A stretch of 64,000 nucleotides of DNA from JBCBKU01 sp965267475 (GCA_965267475.1 OZ254079.1:3691955-3755954); one strand, 5' to 3'; numbered from the stretch's first letter, positions 50,099-59,319 are shown. Notes: generated by a model not told the origin, from the sequence alone. Translations and numbers: made by a program.

Positions 50099-50881
50099 AT
50101 GACCCAAGCTGCCCTTGTCACGGGTGCCGGAAAGCGCCTTGGTCGCGCCATGGCGTTGGCACTGGCTGATCGCGGTTTCGCAGTTGCCGTGCATTACAAT
50201 TCCGCTTCGGCCGAAGCGGATGAGGTTGTGTCCGAGATCACGGGCAAGGGCCAGAAAGCCGTGGCCCTTGGGGCCGACCTGCTGGACGAAACCCAGGTAT
50301 CCGGCCTTGTGGGCCGCGCCTCGGATGCTTTGGGTGAGCGGCTAACGGTCCTTGTCAACAACGCGTCGATCTTTGAGCCCGACGATTTCTCGACCGGCAC
50401 CCGCGAAAGCTGGGACCGGGCGGTCGAGACAAACCTGCGCGCGCCCTTCGTGCTGACACAGCACTTCGCCAATCAGGCGCCTGAAGCGATGACCGATGAC
50501 GCGGGAGAGCCTGTGGCCCAGGCCCTTGTCGTCAACATGATCGACCAGCGCGTCCGGAAGCTGACGCCAGATTTCGTGTCTTACACAATTGCGAAAATGG
50601 GCCTGTGGGCGATGACCCGAACGGCGGCACAAGGGCTCGCCCCGCATGTCCGCGTGAATGGAATTGGACCAGGACCCACGGTCATCGGCGTCCGACAGCG
50701 GCCCGAGCATTTCGCGAAACAGCGTTCCTCATCCATCCTTGGACGCGGGGCCACGCCGGACGACATCGTTGCGGCGCTCAATTACCTGATCGATGCGCGT
50801 GCGGTGACCGGCCAACTGATTTGCGTGGACGGGGGTCAGCATCTGGTGTGGCAAACAGCCGATGTCATGGGTCTGGAATAG
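50099..50881 (+). CDS. short-chain dehydrogenase, FolM/pteridine-reductase-like
   Basis: The 260-residue protein has the SDR fold: cofactor loop VTGAGKRLGRAMALALA (the basic GKRLG favours NADPH), NNAS at residues 86-89, and the catalytic YTIAK pentapeptide. GPGPTVIGVRQRPEHFAKQR and the GAGKRLG loop resemble FolM and PTR1 pteridine reductases, which reduce dihydromonapterin or dihydrofolate. Exact substrate is uncertain. GAGG precedes the ATG. It starts ten bases after the antiporter gene. Confidence 0.82.
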   Translation: MTQAALVTGAGKRLGRAMALALADRGFAVAVHYNSASAEADEVVSEITGKGQKAVALGADLLDETQVSGLVGRASDALGERLTVLVNNASIFEPDDFSTGTRESWDRAVETNLRAPFVLTQHFANQAPEAMTDDAGEPVAQALVVNMIDQRVRKLTPDFVSYTIAKMGLWAMTRTAAQGLAPHVRVNGIGPGPTVIGVRQRPEHFAKQRSSSILGRGATPDDIVAALNYLIDARAVTGQLICVDGGQHLVWQTADVMGLE

Positions 50882-51183
50882 GGCCGTTTCGGTCCCGTTG
50901 GCATCGATCGGCCCGCGACTTTTGCACCGGACAACATGACGCCGGCCTAGGGCAGCCAATTTGTGAGCATTTTCAAATATTTACAAAATATTCATATTTT
51001 TTTCCTGCAATTTCAGCCACTTGAATGTGCGCCTAATTTTTGGGCAAACTCGTGAAGCAGGCCAAAACAAAGGAAAAAATCGAAATGGCCCAAACTTACC
51101 CGCAAACTTATCCCCAGAATTGGTGGACAGGTTTTCTCTTGCCCGCATCGAAGTAAGGTTGCAGCCAAGATCAAGGAATCAAC
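50882..51183. other. AT-rich intergenic region upstream of uvrC
   Basis: This 302-base gap has an unusually AT-rich block at about 50971-51010 (with AATATT repeated around TACAA, then a T run). At 51091-51114 a 12-base unit, CAAACTTACCCG, is repeated in tandem as CAAACTTATCCC, and TTATCCCCA at 51108-51116 differs from a DnaA box in one base. The uvrC ribosome site AAGGA is at about 51170. No reliable gene is present, and I see no LexA-type repeat. Confidence 0.55.
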
Positions 51184-53052
51184 ATGAGCAGCCCGACCCC
51201 CAAAACAGCCCTGAAAGGGCATGAGGTCATCCAAGGCTATCTGAAGACGCTGGATTCAAGTCCGGGCGTTTATCGGATGCTCGATGCGAACGGGGCTGTT
51301 TTGTATGTCGGCAAGGCTGCGAACCTGAAGGCCCGTGTATCCAGCTATGCCCGCCCTACCGGGCACACACCGCGCATCGCCCGTATGATCGCAGACACGT
51401 CGTCGATGATGTTCCTGACCACGCGCAGCGAAACCGAGGCCTTGTTGCTGGAACAAAACCTCATCAAGCAACTGCGCCCGCGCTACAACGTGTTACTTCG
51501 CGACGACAAGTCGTTCCCGAACATTCTTGTCGCCAAGGATCATCCCTTTCCGCAAATCCTGAAACACCGCGGGGCCAAGAAGCAAAAGGGCGATTACTAT
51601 GGCCCATTTGCAAGCGCAGGCGCTGTCAACCGGACACTGAACCAATTGCAGAAGGTTTTCCTGCTGCGCTCCTGTTCCGATGCGACGTTCGACAGCCGGA
51701 CCCGTCCCTGCCTTTTGTACCAGATCAAGCGGTGCAGCGCGCCTTGTGTCGGCTACATCGACGAAGACGGCTATGCCGGACTAGTTTCGGATGCCGAGCG
51801 TTTCCTGAAAGGCCGGTCGACCAAGATCCAAGGCGAACTCGCCAAGGATATGGCCGCCGCCAGCGAGGCATTGGAATTCGAACGGGCGGCAGCCCTGCGG
51901 GACCGGATCCACGCTTTGACGCGGGTTCAGGCGAACCAGGGGATCAACCCGCGCGGGGTGCCCGAGGCTGACGTCATTGCCCTGCACCTTGAGAAGGGGC
52001 AGGCCTGCGTCCAGGTCTTCTTCATCAGGGCGAACCAGAATTGGGGGAACCGCGACTTCTATCCGCGGACCGGATCCGGAGCCGCCGAAGCCGAAGTGCT
52101 TCAAGCCTTCATCACGCAGTTCTACGCCAACAAGACACCGCCGAGGCAGCTTCTTTTATCGCATGAGATCGAAGAACCGGACCTCGTGGCCGAAGCCCTG
52201 TCGACCGAGACCAATTACACAGTCTCGATCGCCACCCCGCAACGCGGCGAAAAGTTCGAACTTGTGATGCAGGCCCTGCGGAATGCCCGCGAAAGCCTGG
52301 CCCGCAAAGTCGCGGAATCGGCGACACAATCAAAACTTCTGAATGGGTTGGCCGAAGCTATGGATCTGGAAACGGCGCCGGGCCGGATTGAGGTCTATGA
52401 CAACTCGCACATTCAAGGGGCGCACGCGGTCGGCGCAATGATCGTCTCGGGCCCTGAAGGGTTTGAAAAGAACCAATACCGGAAATTCAACATCAAGAAC
52501 GAGGATCTGACGCCTGGCGACGATTTCGGCATGATGAAAGAAGTGCTGACGCGGCGCTTCAAACGGCTGCTCAAGGAAGACCCCGACCGCGATCAGGGCA
52601 CTTGGCCAGATTTGCTTCTGATCGACGGCGGCGCGGGTCAGGTCAGCGCGGTGCATGAGATTATGGCGGAACTCGGCGTGGAAGATATTCCGATGGTTGG
52701 TGTCGCAAAGGGTCTTGACCGCGATGCCGGGAAAGAAGAATTCCACCGGACCGGTCAGCGACCTTTCGCGCTTAGGCACAACGATCCAGTGCTGTATTTC
52801 ATCCAGCGCCTCCGGGACGAAGCCCACCGCTTTGCCATCGGGGCACACCGCCAGAAGCGCGCGAAATCCATCGGCGCCACCCCACTGGACGATGTGCCCG
52901 GCGTGGGCGCGACGCGAAAACGCGCCCTTCTGACGCATTTCGGATCTGCCAAGGCGGTCAGCCGGGCCAGCCTTGAGGATCTGAAAGCGGTCGACGGGAT
53001 CTCGGCCGCTATGGCAGAGACCATCCACGATTTCTTCCATGACCGCGGCTGA
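51184..53052 (+). CDS. uvrC: excinuclease ABC subunit C
   Basis: UvrC makes both incisions around DNA lesions in nucleotide excision repair. The 622-residue protein has the N-terminal GIY-YIG nuclease domain (SSPGVYRMLDANGAVLYVGK), a central UVR motif (DMAAASEALEFERAAALRDR), the C-terminal RNase H-like nuclease (EVYDNSHIQGAHAVGAMIVS, LLLIDGGAGQVSAV), and terminal HhH repeats (LDDVPGVGATRKRALLTHFG). Length is normal. pgsA follows 38 bases later, a common arrangement. Confidence 0.97.
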   Translation: MSSPTPKTALKGHEVIQGYLKTLDSSPGVYRMLDANGAVLYVGKAANLKARVSSYARPTGHTPRIARMIADTSSMMFLTTRSETEALLLEQNLIKQLRPRYNVLLRDDKSFPNILVAKDHPFPQILKHRGAKKQKGDYYGPFASAGAVNRTLNQLQKVFLLRSCSDATFDSRTRPCLLYQIKRCSAPCVGYIDEDGYAGLVSDAERFLKGRSTKIQGELAKDMAAASEALEFERAAALRDRIHALTRVQANQGINPRGVPEADVIALHLEKGQACVQVFFIRANQNWGNRDFYPRTGSGAAEAEVLQAFITQFYANKTPPRQLLLSHEIEEPDLVAEALSTETNYTVSIATPQRGEKFELVMQALRNARESLARKVAESATQSKLLNGLAEAMDLETAPGRIEVYDNSHIQGAHAVGAMIVSGPEGFEKNQYRKFNIKNEDLTPGDDFGMMKEVLTRRFKRLLKEDPDRDQGTWPDLLLIDGGAGQVSAVHEIMAELGVEDIPMVGVAKGLDRDAGKEEFHRTGQRPFALRHNDPVLYFIQRLRDEAHRFAIGAHRQKRAKSIGATPLDDVPGVGATRKRALLTHFGSAKAVSRASLEDLKAVDGISAAMAETIHDFFHDRG

Positions 53053-53090
53053 CCTTTCCGCCGGGGACCGATCGCGCTAGGGAAAGACCC

Positions 53091-53756
53091 ATGGTGACAA
53101 CGCTTCCCAACTTTCTATCGCTGGTCCGCCTTCTGGCGGCGCCCGTCCTTGCGCTTGGGTTTGTGTTTTTGCCGCGTCCGATTGCCGATTGGCTGGCGCT
53201 GATCCTTTTCGTCAGCGCCGCTTTGACGGACTGGCTGGATGGGTACCTGGCCCGGGCCATGAAACAGGAAAGCAAGTTTGGTGCGATGATCGACCCGATT
53301 GCAGACAAGGCGATGGTGGTGATCGCTCTTATGGTCCTGGTGGGTCTTTCCAACCTCGACCCACTGATCCTGATCCCGGCCATCGCGATCCTGTTTCGCG
53401 AGGTATTCGTATCAGGCCTCCGCGAATTTCTGGGGGACACCGCGGGTACGCTCAAAGTGACGCGGTTGGCAAAGTGGAAAACCGCGGTCCAGATGTTTGC
53501 GATTTCCATCCTCCTCGCTGCCGGCCTGTTCGAACATTACTTTTGGATACTGGAAGACGGCCTTGGGCGCGAAATGACCGGCGCCATTCTGGCCGGCGAA
53601 GAACCGGACCTTGTCGGTCTCGTATGGAAGTTCCAGGGCGCCTATTGGAGCCCGCCGATCGGGGCAACTTTGCTCTGGATCGCCGCCATCCTGACGCTGA
53701 TCACCGGTTGGGATTATTTTCGCAAGGCGCGACCGCATATTGAGGGCAACGGATGA
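53091..53756 (+). CDS. pgsA: CDP-diacylglycerol-glycerol-3-phosphate 3-phosphatidyltransferase
   Basis: PgsA makes phosphatidylglycerol phosphate, the precursor of phosphatidylglycerol. The 221-residue membrane protein has the CDP-alcohol phosphotransferase signature DWLDGYLARAMKQESKFGAM continuing to IDPIADK, with all the metal-binding Asp residues. It starts with PNFLSLVRLLAAP, typical of the family. A loop of about 30 residues between late membrane segments (EDGLGREMTGAILAGEEPD) is longer than in E. coli. The stop overlaps moaD (ATGA). Confidence 0.94.
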   Translation: MVTTLPNFLSLVRLLAAPVLALGFVFLPRPIADWLALILFVSAALTDWLDGYLARAMKQESKFGAMIDPIADKAMVVIALMVLVGLSNLDPLILIPAIAILFREVFVSGLREFLGDTAGTLKVTRLAKWKTAVQMFAISILLAAGLFEHYFWILEDGLGREMTGAILAGEEPDLVGLVWKFQGAYWSPPIGATLLWIAAILTLITGWDYFRKARPHIEGNG

Positions 53757-54001
53757 TCGACATCGTCTATTTCGCCTGGGTTCGGGAAAGGGTCGGCACC
53801 CCCAAGGAACGTCGTGAGACCAGTGCCAGCACGGTCGCCGAACTGGTCGAAGAGCTTAAGGCAAGTGACGAACGATACGCATTGGCGTTTGCGGATACGA
53901 CGTCGATCCGCGTCGCGCTGGACCAAGAGCTTGCGGATTTCGACGCGGCTTTGGGTGACACGCGCGAAGTTGCATTCTTTCCCCCTATGACCGGTGGCTG
54001 A
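53753..54001 (+). CDS. moaD: molybdopterin synthase small subunit
   Basis: MoaD is the ubiquitin-like sulfur carrier of molybdopterin synthase; its C-terminal Gly-Gly is thiocarboxylated and donates sulfur. The 82-residue protein ends in FFPPMTGG, as required, and starts IDIVYFAWVRERVG. It overlaps pgsA by 4 bases and is followed at once by moaE. The cofactor is needed by NapA at 25-28 kb. Confidence 0.95.
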   Translation: MIDIVYFAWVRERVGTPKERRETSASTVAELVEELKASDERYALAFADTTSIRVALDQELADFDAALGDTREVAFFPPMTGG

Positions 54002-54002
54002 C

Positions 54003-54446
54003 ATGGGCGTACGTGTCCAGTCGGATCCCTTCGATCCCGGTGCGGAACTGACGGCTTTTTCAGCCTCGCAAAACGGCGCGGGCGCCGTGGTCAGTTTTTC
54101 TGGCGTGGTCCGTGATCTCGTGGGCGATTTGGACCGATTGGAGATCGAGCACTATCCAGGCATGACCGAAAAGGCCCTTGCCAAGATTTGTGACGAAGCT
54201 GGTACGCGTTGGAAATTGACTGGCGTAGAGGTCATCCATCGACATGGACCGATGTCGGTCGGAGAACCAATCATGATGGTGATGACCGCTTCCGCACATC
54301 GCGCCGAGGCCTTCGCAGCAGCCGAATTCCTGATGGATTATCTGAAATCGCGTGCGCCGTTCTGGAAGAAAGAACGCCGCGCGGATGGCAGTACCTGGGT
54401 GGACGCGCGCAGAACCGACGAAGATGCGCTGGACCGCTGGGATTGA
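54003..54446 (+). CDS. moaE: molybdopterin synthase large subunit
   Basis: MoaE carries the active site that converts cyclic pyranopterin monophosphate to molybdopterin with MoaD. The 147-residue protein has GAVVSFSGVVRD, LEIEHYPGMTEKAL, VIHRHGPMSVGEPIMMV and the catalytic lysines in APFWKKERRADGSTWVD. The ATG at 54003 is preceded by GGTGG; a GTG at 53994 inside the end of moaD is a less likely start. Confidence 0.96.
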   Translation: MGVRVQSDPFDPGAELTAFSASQNGAGAVVSFSGVVRDLVGDLDRLEIEHYPGMTEKALAKICDEAGTRWKLTGVEVIHRHGPMSVGEPIMMVMTASAHRAEAFAAAEFLMDYLKSRAPFWKKERRADGSTWVDARRTDEDALDRWD

Positions 54447-54452
54447 GACAGA

Positions 54453-54782
54453 TCAGGCGTTCTGGTTCATCCGGTCGATATAACCGCGCAGTTCTTCGGC
54501 CTCGCGCCTGGCCTCTCGCAAACCTTCCATTGCGGCCTGCAACTCGGCTTCCGTCTGAGTAAGCTGGTTGGTCATTTCGGCTTCGCGCTGCTGCGAGTAA
54601 GTGACGGCCTGATCACGCGCTTCTTCGGCCTCGTGCAGGGCCTGCGCCATCTTGTCGAGTTCGCCAATGTCATCAGCGCTGACCCGGCTTAATCGATGCA
54701 AAAGCCAATAGGCGAACCAGCCGAGCATGAAAGCCACGAAAAGGACAACCGCCGTGGCCAGGATAAATTCAGTTCTGTTCAT
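54453..54782 (-). CDS. single-pass membrane protein with coiled coil
   Basis: The protein (109 residues) has one N-terminal membrane helix (about residues 5-28), then a short LHRLSRVSADDIGELDKMA segment and a long coiled coil rich in Glu, Ala and Gln (about 45-105). I do not recognise a family. Its start lies inside the end of the OmpA-type gene (14-base overlap), so both proteins are translated from one message. It may assist or anchor that envelope protein. The stop is 7 bases from the moaE stop in convergent orientation. Confidence 0.75.
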   Translation of the reverse strand: MNRTEFILATAVVLFVAFMLGWFAYWLLHRLSRVSADDIGELDKMAQALHEAEEARDQAVTYSQQREAEMTNQLTQTEAELQAAMEGLREARREAEELRGYIDRMNQNA

Positions 54783-56721
54783 TGCTCTCGTCCTCAGCCT
54801 CGGCGCCATCGGCGGATGCGTCTTCCCCTTCGGCGGACCCGTCGGCCTCGGCGGCGCCAGCGGTTATCTCTGTCACGCCGCCATCATCATCGTCAGCCTC
54901 GCTCGCCAGTCGGAACTCGATGCGGCGATTGGCCTCGCGACCTTCTTCGCTTTCGTTATCTGCGATGGGTCGGGTTTCGCCAAAGCCTTTCGCCGTCAGG
55001 TTCGACGTTAAAACCCGGCGCGCCATGATTTCATTCAGAACGGTTTCCGCGCGTCCCTGACTTAGGCGCAGGTTCATCGTCTCGCGACCCTGGCTGTCGG
55101 TATGGCCGCCGATCTCCATCGCTACCGTCTGGCACTGCCGCAGTGCCTCGGCGATCGTGTCGATCGTTCCGGCGGCGGTCTCTTCGATGTCGGTGGACCC
55201 TGGTGCGAATGTGATCTGCTGGATCGACAGGATTGAGTTGATGCGCTGGACGCATTCCTCGGGGGTCGGCAAATCTTCAACCGGGTTCAGCGTAGAATCA
55301 TAGCGGATCTCGACTTCGAAATCGCTGCCGCCGCCCAGGCGGTCGGACAAAAGCTGCGATACTTCCTGGCGGACATCCTCGGACCCTGTAACGCCCCGCA
55401 GATCAATGATGTCCTGCCGGACAAGCACGGTGCCATGGTTCAACTGCGAAAGCGCTTCAAGCCCGACCATCACGCGCACCGGCCAGCCCTGCGGCAGTCC
55501 GGCATCCAGCCGCGTCTCAGACAGGACATTGGCCGTACCGAACCGCGCTGCGGCGTACCCTTCGACGGCTCGACGGATTTGTTCGTCCGGAATCCGGCCG
55601 CGCATTTGCAAAGATCCATCTTCGGTCAAAGAACCGACGAATTCCGGAACCGCGGGCGCGCCTGGATCGTCGTTGCCTTCCTCGGGCGGTCGTTCGGGCA
55701 GAACCGCGTGCAGGGAATAGGCGTCTGGCAGGCGGTTCTCAAGCTGACCGACGGCCAGGTCGAAAGCGTCCTGGGTGGTTCCCTCTAATGCGACCAGCGT
55801 CACGTCGAGATCCGAGAATGTGATTTTCCCACCGCCCGCGGCGCGGAGCGCGCGAATGCCTGCGGTCACCGCCTCGGGCCAATCGCGCGATGGCGCACCA
55901 AGCCCGATCACACAATCCGCCTCGCCGCCAAAACCCGCTTCACCGGCGGCTTCGAAAATCTGGTCGCGCGCGGCTTCGGTGCCGGCGGAGCAACTGTCGA
56001 ACCGCGCATCCCCGTCGTCGAGCAGAAACCGCAGTGTAAAGGGCGAGATAACCGGCCGAGGCGCCGAGATATCCAACGCCAGCGTGATGCCTTCAGGGAC
56101 ATCGCGCGCCAACATGGTCTCCAACCGCTGCTTCGACGCGGTACTATCGGCAATCGCTGTCACGGATACGGCATCGGCCGAGACAGAGATCTTCGAGCGT
56201 TCGCTTGCGCCAAGCGCATCAAGTGCGAAGGCAATGGCATTGTCCCAGCCCACCGGAATTGGAAACTCGGCCGCTTCCAGGAGGTCCGTGACCTGGTCGC
56301 TCCCTGCGATCGCCTCGACCCGGGCGACGATGTCGTCGCGGTCCATTCCTTCAGGCACCAAACCGAAAAGGGAAACGCCGTCGGAATTTCGCAGAATCTC
56401 GACCGAAAAGCGCGGTGGTTCCACGTCTTCGCGGGCGGCAACTTCCATGGCGTCGATCAGTCGTGTGGCGTCAATCACCGTGCCTGCGGTCGACAGGGCG
56501 GAAAACCGACCGGCCTCATCAGGGGCCGTTCCGGACATCGTGACCTGCAGCCCGTCAACTTCGACGCCAACCCAGTCATGCCCCGTCTGGACCATGACCA
56601 GGCGCAAATTGGTCAGGGCACGCTCTTCCAGGCGATCCACCGCCACAATTGCCGCAGCGATACTGGCCGCTCCGGCAAGGGCCATCGCGATCAGAACGGG
56701 CAAAAATCTGGAAAGCCGCAT
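54769..56721 (-). CDS. OmpA-family protein with BON-like repeats
   Basis: The 650-residue protein has an N-terminal signal anchor (about residues 5-28). It is followed by several repeated alpha/beta modules of BON type (about 40-450; for example DGLQVTMSGTAPDEAGRFSA, DGVSLFGLVPEGMDRDDIVA, DGSLQMRGRIPDEQIRRAVE). A C-terminal OmpA domain covers about 490-620 (ITFAPGSTDIEETAAGTIDT, EIGGHTDSQGRETMNLRLSQ, KGFGETRPIADNESEEGREA) and should bind peptidoglycan. A highly acidic tail of about 40 residues ends the protein. The role is probably anchoring the envelope to the cell wall. The frame is open upstream, but the ATG at 56721 gives the hydrophobic N-terminus. Confidence 0.88.
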   Translation of the reverse strand: MRLSRFLPVLIAMALAGAASIAAAIVAVDRLEERALTNLRLVMVQTGHDWVGVEVDGLQVTMSGTAPDEAGRFSALSTAGTVIDATRLIDAMEVAAREDVEPPRFSVEILRNSDGVSLFGLVPEGMDRDDIVARVEAIAGSDQVTDLLEAAEFPIPVGWDNAIAFALDALGASERSKISVSADAVSVTAIADSTASKQRLETMLARDVPEGITLALDISAPRPVISPFTLRFLLDDGDARFDSCSAGTEAARDQIFEAAGEAGFGGEADCVIGLGAPSRDWPEAVTAGIRALRAAGGGKITFSDLDVTLVALEGTTQDAFDLAVGQLENRLPDAYSLHAVLPERPPEEGNDDPGAPAVPEFVGSLTEDGSLQMRGRIPDEQIRRAVEGYAAARFGTANVLSETRLDAGLPQGWPVRVMVGLEALSQLNHGTVLVRQDIIDLRGVTGSEDVRQEVSQLLSDRLGGGSDFEVEIRYDSTLNPVEDLPTPEECVQRINSILSIQQITFAPGSTDIEETAAGTIDTIAEALRQCQTVAMEIGGHTDSQGRETMNLRLSQGRAETVLNEIMARRVLTSNLTAKGFGETRPIADNESEEGREANRRIEFRLASEADDDDGGVTEITAGAAEADGSAEGEDASADGAEAEDESNEQN

Positions 56722-56786
56722 GTGCGTGCCGACCTGCTCAATTCTTGGTTTCGAAATGTGATACTGCGGCGCGGCCAGTCGCGCAA

Positions 56787-57764
56787 TCAAAAGACCCTAA
56801 GATCAAGCGCCAGGGCAATCAGCAAAAATCCCGAGAAAACCAAGCCGGCATCGCGATTTGTCCGGAATATCATCAGGCAGTTTTCCGGATCTTCGATATC
56901 AAGTCGCGTCATCTGCCAGGCCAAATGCCACCCCATCGCCCAGGCCCCGCCAAGCGCGATTACCAGAATCAATGCGTTTGAGCCGTCAACCAAGGCCCCG
57001 ATCACCGCCGCACCCAGCAAAAGTACGGTCACGATAAGAAAATATCGGAGCCAGCGATACGTGTTGTCGCCGAACAGCCGAGCGGTAGATTTCACGCCGA
57101 TCAACGCGTCGTCTTCCTTGTCCTGATGGGCATAGATCGTGTCGTAGAACAGGGTCCACGCGATCCCCGCCCCGTAAAGCGCGACGGGCGGCCAGGACAA
57201 CGACCCGGTATGCGCGGCCCAGCCCAAAAGGGCACCCCAGTTGAACGCCAACCCCAGAAAAACCTGCGGCCACCAGGTGAACCGTTTCGCGAAAGGATAG
57301 ATTGCAACCAACGCGAGCGATGCCACGCCAAGCCAGATGGCAATGGGCGGAAACGTCAGAAGAATGCAAAACGCCACAAGGGACTGCAGCACCATCCAAA
57401 TCACGGCGCCACGAACACCGACCTGCCCGGATGGAATGGGACGGGACCGGGTCCGCGCGACCTCGGCATCAAAGTGGCGGTCGTTGATATCGTTCCAGGT
57501 GCAACCGGCGCCCCGCATCAGGATGGCCCCGATCGCACAGCCGACGGCGATCCAAAAGTCATAAGGTCCCGCCCGCCCTGTCGACAGCATAGCGAGGAGC
57601 AGACCCCAATAGCACGGGATCAGAAGCAGCCAGACCGGGTTGATGCGGTCCATTCGGGAAAGGCGCAGATACGGGCGCAACCCGGCAGGGGCATAACGAT
57701 CGACCCAGTTACCTTTTGCGGCATCCGCCACTTGCCCGTCTGGTGCCTCAGGCGTCTCGGCCAT
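56787..57764 (-). CDS. ubiA: 4-hydroxybenzoate polyprenyltransferase
   Basis: UbiA attaches the polyprenyl chain to 4-hydroxybenzoate in ubiquinone synthesis. The 325-residue membrane protein has the two Asp-rich prenyl diphosphate sites: NDINDRHFDAEVARTRSRP and DTIYAHQDKEDDALIGVKST. About eight membrane helices are expected. A hydrophilic N-terminal extension of about 30 residues is usual in this bacterial group. Its start codon lies 11 bases from the divergent rsmE start. Confidence 0.94.
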   Translation of the reverse strand: MAETPEAPDGQVADAAKGNWVDRYAPAGLRPYLRLSRMDRINPVWLLLIPCYWGLLLAMLSTGRAGPYDFWIAVGCAIGAILMRGAGCTWNDINDRHFDAEVARTRSRPIPSGQVGVRGAVIWMVLQSLVAFCILLTFPPIAIWLGVASLALVAIYPFAKRFTWWPQVFLGLAFNWGALLGWAAHTGSLSWPPVALYGAGIAWTLFYDTIYAHQDKEDDALIGVKSTARLFGDNTYRWLRYFLIVTVLLLGAAVIGALVDGSNALILVIALGGAWAMGWHLAWQMTRLDIEDPENCLMIFRTNRDAGLVFSGFLLIALALDLRVF

Positions 57765-57775
57765 ATGCTGTTCCC

Positions 57776-58495
57776 ATGCCGCAGAGCGTAATTCGCCTCT
57801 ATGTAGATCACCCGCTCGGGCCGGGGCAATCGGTTCCCTTGAACCGGGACCAAAGCCACTATGTCAGCGGGGTCATGCGCCGTCGCCTGGGGGATCCGGT
57901 GTTGGTGTTCAATGGGCGCGATGGTGAGTGGCAGGCCGAACTGGCCGACGCTGGCAAGCGGGCGGTCTTGCTGACCGTCTCAGAACTGTCCAGGCCCCAG
58001 CAAAACCCCCCTGATCTTTGGCTATTGTTCGCGCCGATCAAAAAGACGCGTACCGATTTCATCGTCGAAAAGGCAGCCGAACTGGGCGTTGCGCGCATCT
58101 GCCCAGTTCGGACCGAGTTCACCAATTCAGAGCGGATCCGACAAGACCGTCTTCAGGCCCATGCCGTCGAAGCAGCGGAACAATGCGGCGGGACCTTCGT
58201 GCCAGAGGTCGCGGAACTTGAACCGCTTGACCGCACTCTCGGCAAGTGGTCCTCGGACCGGCAATTGTTGTTTTGCGACGAAGCGCGGGTAGGACCCGCG
58301 ACATTCCCAGCGGGGCCTACTGGACCTTGGGCCATCCTGATCGGGCCCGAAGGCGGATTCTCTGAGCCCGAACGCACGCGGCTTCACGCCATGGAGCAAG
58401 CACATGCGATCAGCCTTGGCCCGCGGATCCTGCGTGCGGACACGGCGGCCGTCGCGGCGCTGACGCTTTGGCAGTCGAAGTTCGGGGACTGGTGA
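57776..58495 (+). CDS. rsmE: 16S rRNA (uracil-1498-N3)-methyltransferase
   Basis: RsmE methylates U1498 of 16S rRNA. The 239-residue protein has an N-terminal PUA-like part (VPLNRDQSHYVSGVMRRRLG) and the SPOUT knotted C-terminal domain with WAILIGPEGGFSEPERTRL and ISLGPRILRADTAAVAALTL. The ATG at 57776 has no clear ribosome site, and the divergent ubiA start is 11 bases away, so the message may be leaderless or nearly so. The next gene overlaps by one base (TGATG). Confidence 0.95.
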   Translation: MPQSVIRLYVDHPLGPGQSVPLNRDQSHYVSGVMRRRLGDPVLVFNGRDGEWQAELADAGKRAVLLTVSELSRPQQNPPDLWLLFAPIKKTRTDFIVEKAAELGVARICPVRTEFTNSERIRQDRLQAHAVEAAEQCGGTFVPEVAELEPLDRTLGKWSSDRQLLFCDEARVGPATFPAGPTGPWAILIGPEGGFSEPERTRLHAMEQAHAISLGPRILRADTAAVAALTLWQSKFGDW

Positions 58496-59319
58496 TGCGG
58501 CTTGCGACCGATGCCGACATCTCGCGGATCGAGGCGCATCTGACGAATCACATCGAAACTTCGGTCTTTCCGCTTGCGAATCTCAGGGCACATGGGCTGA
58601 ACAGCGACGCCCTGCGCGGGATGACCTTCTGGATCGATGATCTGGGTGTTCTGGGGGTCTCGAACGAAGGGATGGTCATGCCCCAGCGTCCGGATGCCAC
58701 GGATTGGTCGGATGCCGTCGCGCCGATCCGGGGACGGCTGATCAAAGGTGTGATCGGCGACACCAAACAGGCGCGCGCAATACTGGATGCCCTGAACCTT
58801 TCCGGGCAACCGACCAATCTGGACGAAGACGAACCGTGTTACCGGCTTTCGCTCTGTGACCTCAAAGTTCCCGACGGGCCCGGTCAGCTTATCAAGCCGG
58901 ATACCGGCTTCTTCGATGTGATGGTTCGCTGGCGATCCGCCTATCATCAAGAAGTTTTGGGCACGTCCGCAAAGAATTCTCACAAGATGGCCCAAACGGA
59001 TGTTGAGGGGTTTCTCGCGAAGGGCAGCCACAGGATATTGAGTATCGATGGGCAACCCGCCGGAATGACCGGGTTCAACGCCACTTTGCCGGATCTCGTC
59101 CAGATCGGCGGGGTCTATACACCGCCCGAGAAAAGGGGCCGAGGCATCGCAAGGCGGGCTGTCGCGCTGCATTTGAAGGAAGCCCGTGAAGACGGGGTCA
59201 CTTCGGCGATCCTGTTCGCAGTGAGTCCGGCCGCACAACGGGCTTATGAAGCGCTTGGATTTCGCCAAATAGGAAGCTTTACGCTCACGATATTCCGCAA
59301 TCCGGTGGCGGCGACATGA
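58495..59319 (+). CDS. GNAT-family N-acetyltransferase
   Basis: The 274-residue protein has the acetyl-CoA site of the GNAT fold near the end: VQIGGVYTPPEKRGRGIARR (the R-x-x-G-x-G/A loop) and then SPAAQRAYEALGFRQIGSF. The N-terminal half, about residues 1-140, is a degenerate GNAT-like part, as in tandem-GNAT proteins. The substrate is unknown. The start overlaps the rsmE stop by one base, and the next gene overlaps by 4. Confidence 0.85.
   Translation: MRLATDADISRIEAHLTNHIETSVFPLANLRAHGLNSDALRGMTFWIDDLGVLGVSNEGMVMPQRPDATDWSDAVAPIRGRLIKGVIGDTKQARAILDALNLSGQPTNLDEDEPCYRLSLCDLKVPDGPGQLIKPDTGFFDVMVRWRSAYHQEVLGTSAKNSHKMAQTDVEGFLAKGSHRILSIDGQPAGMTGFNATLPDLVQIGGVYTPPEKRGRGIARRAVALHLKEAREDGVTSAILFAVSPAAQRAYEALGFRQIGSFTLTIFRNPVAAT

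Noticed and set aside
51108..51116. replication origin upstream of uvrC
   Set aside because: Only one imperfect DnaA box and no origin-linked genes nearby; AT-richness alone is not enough.
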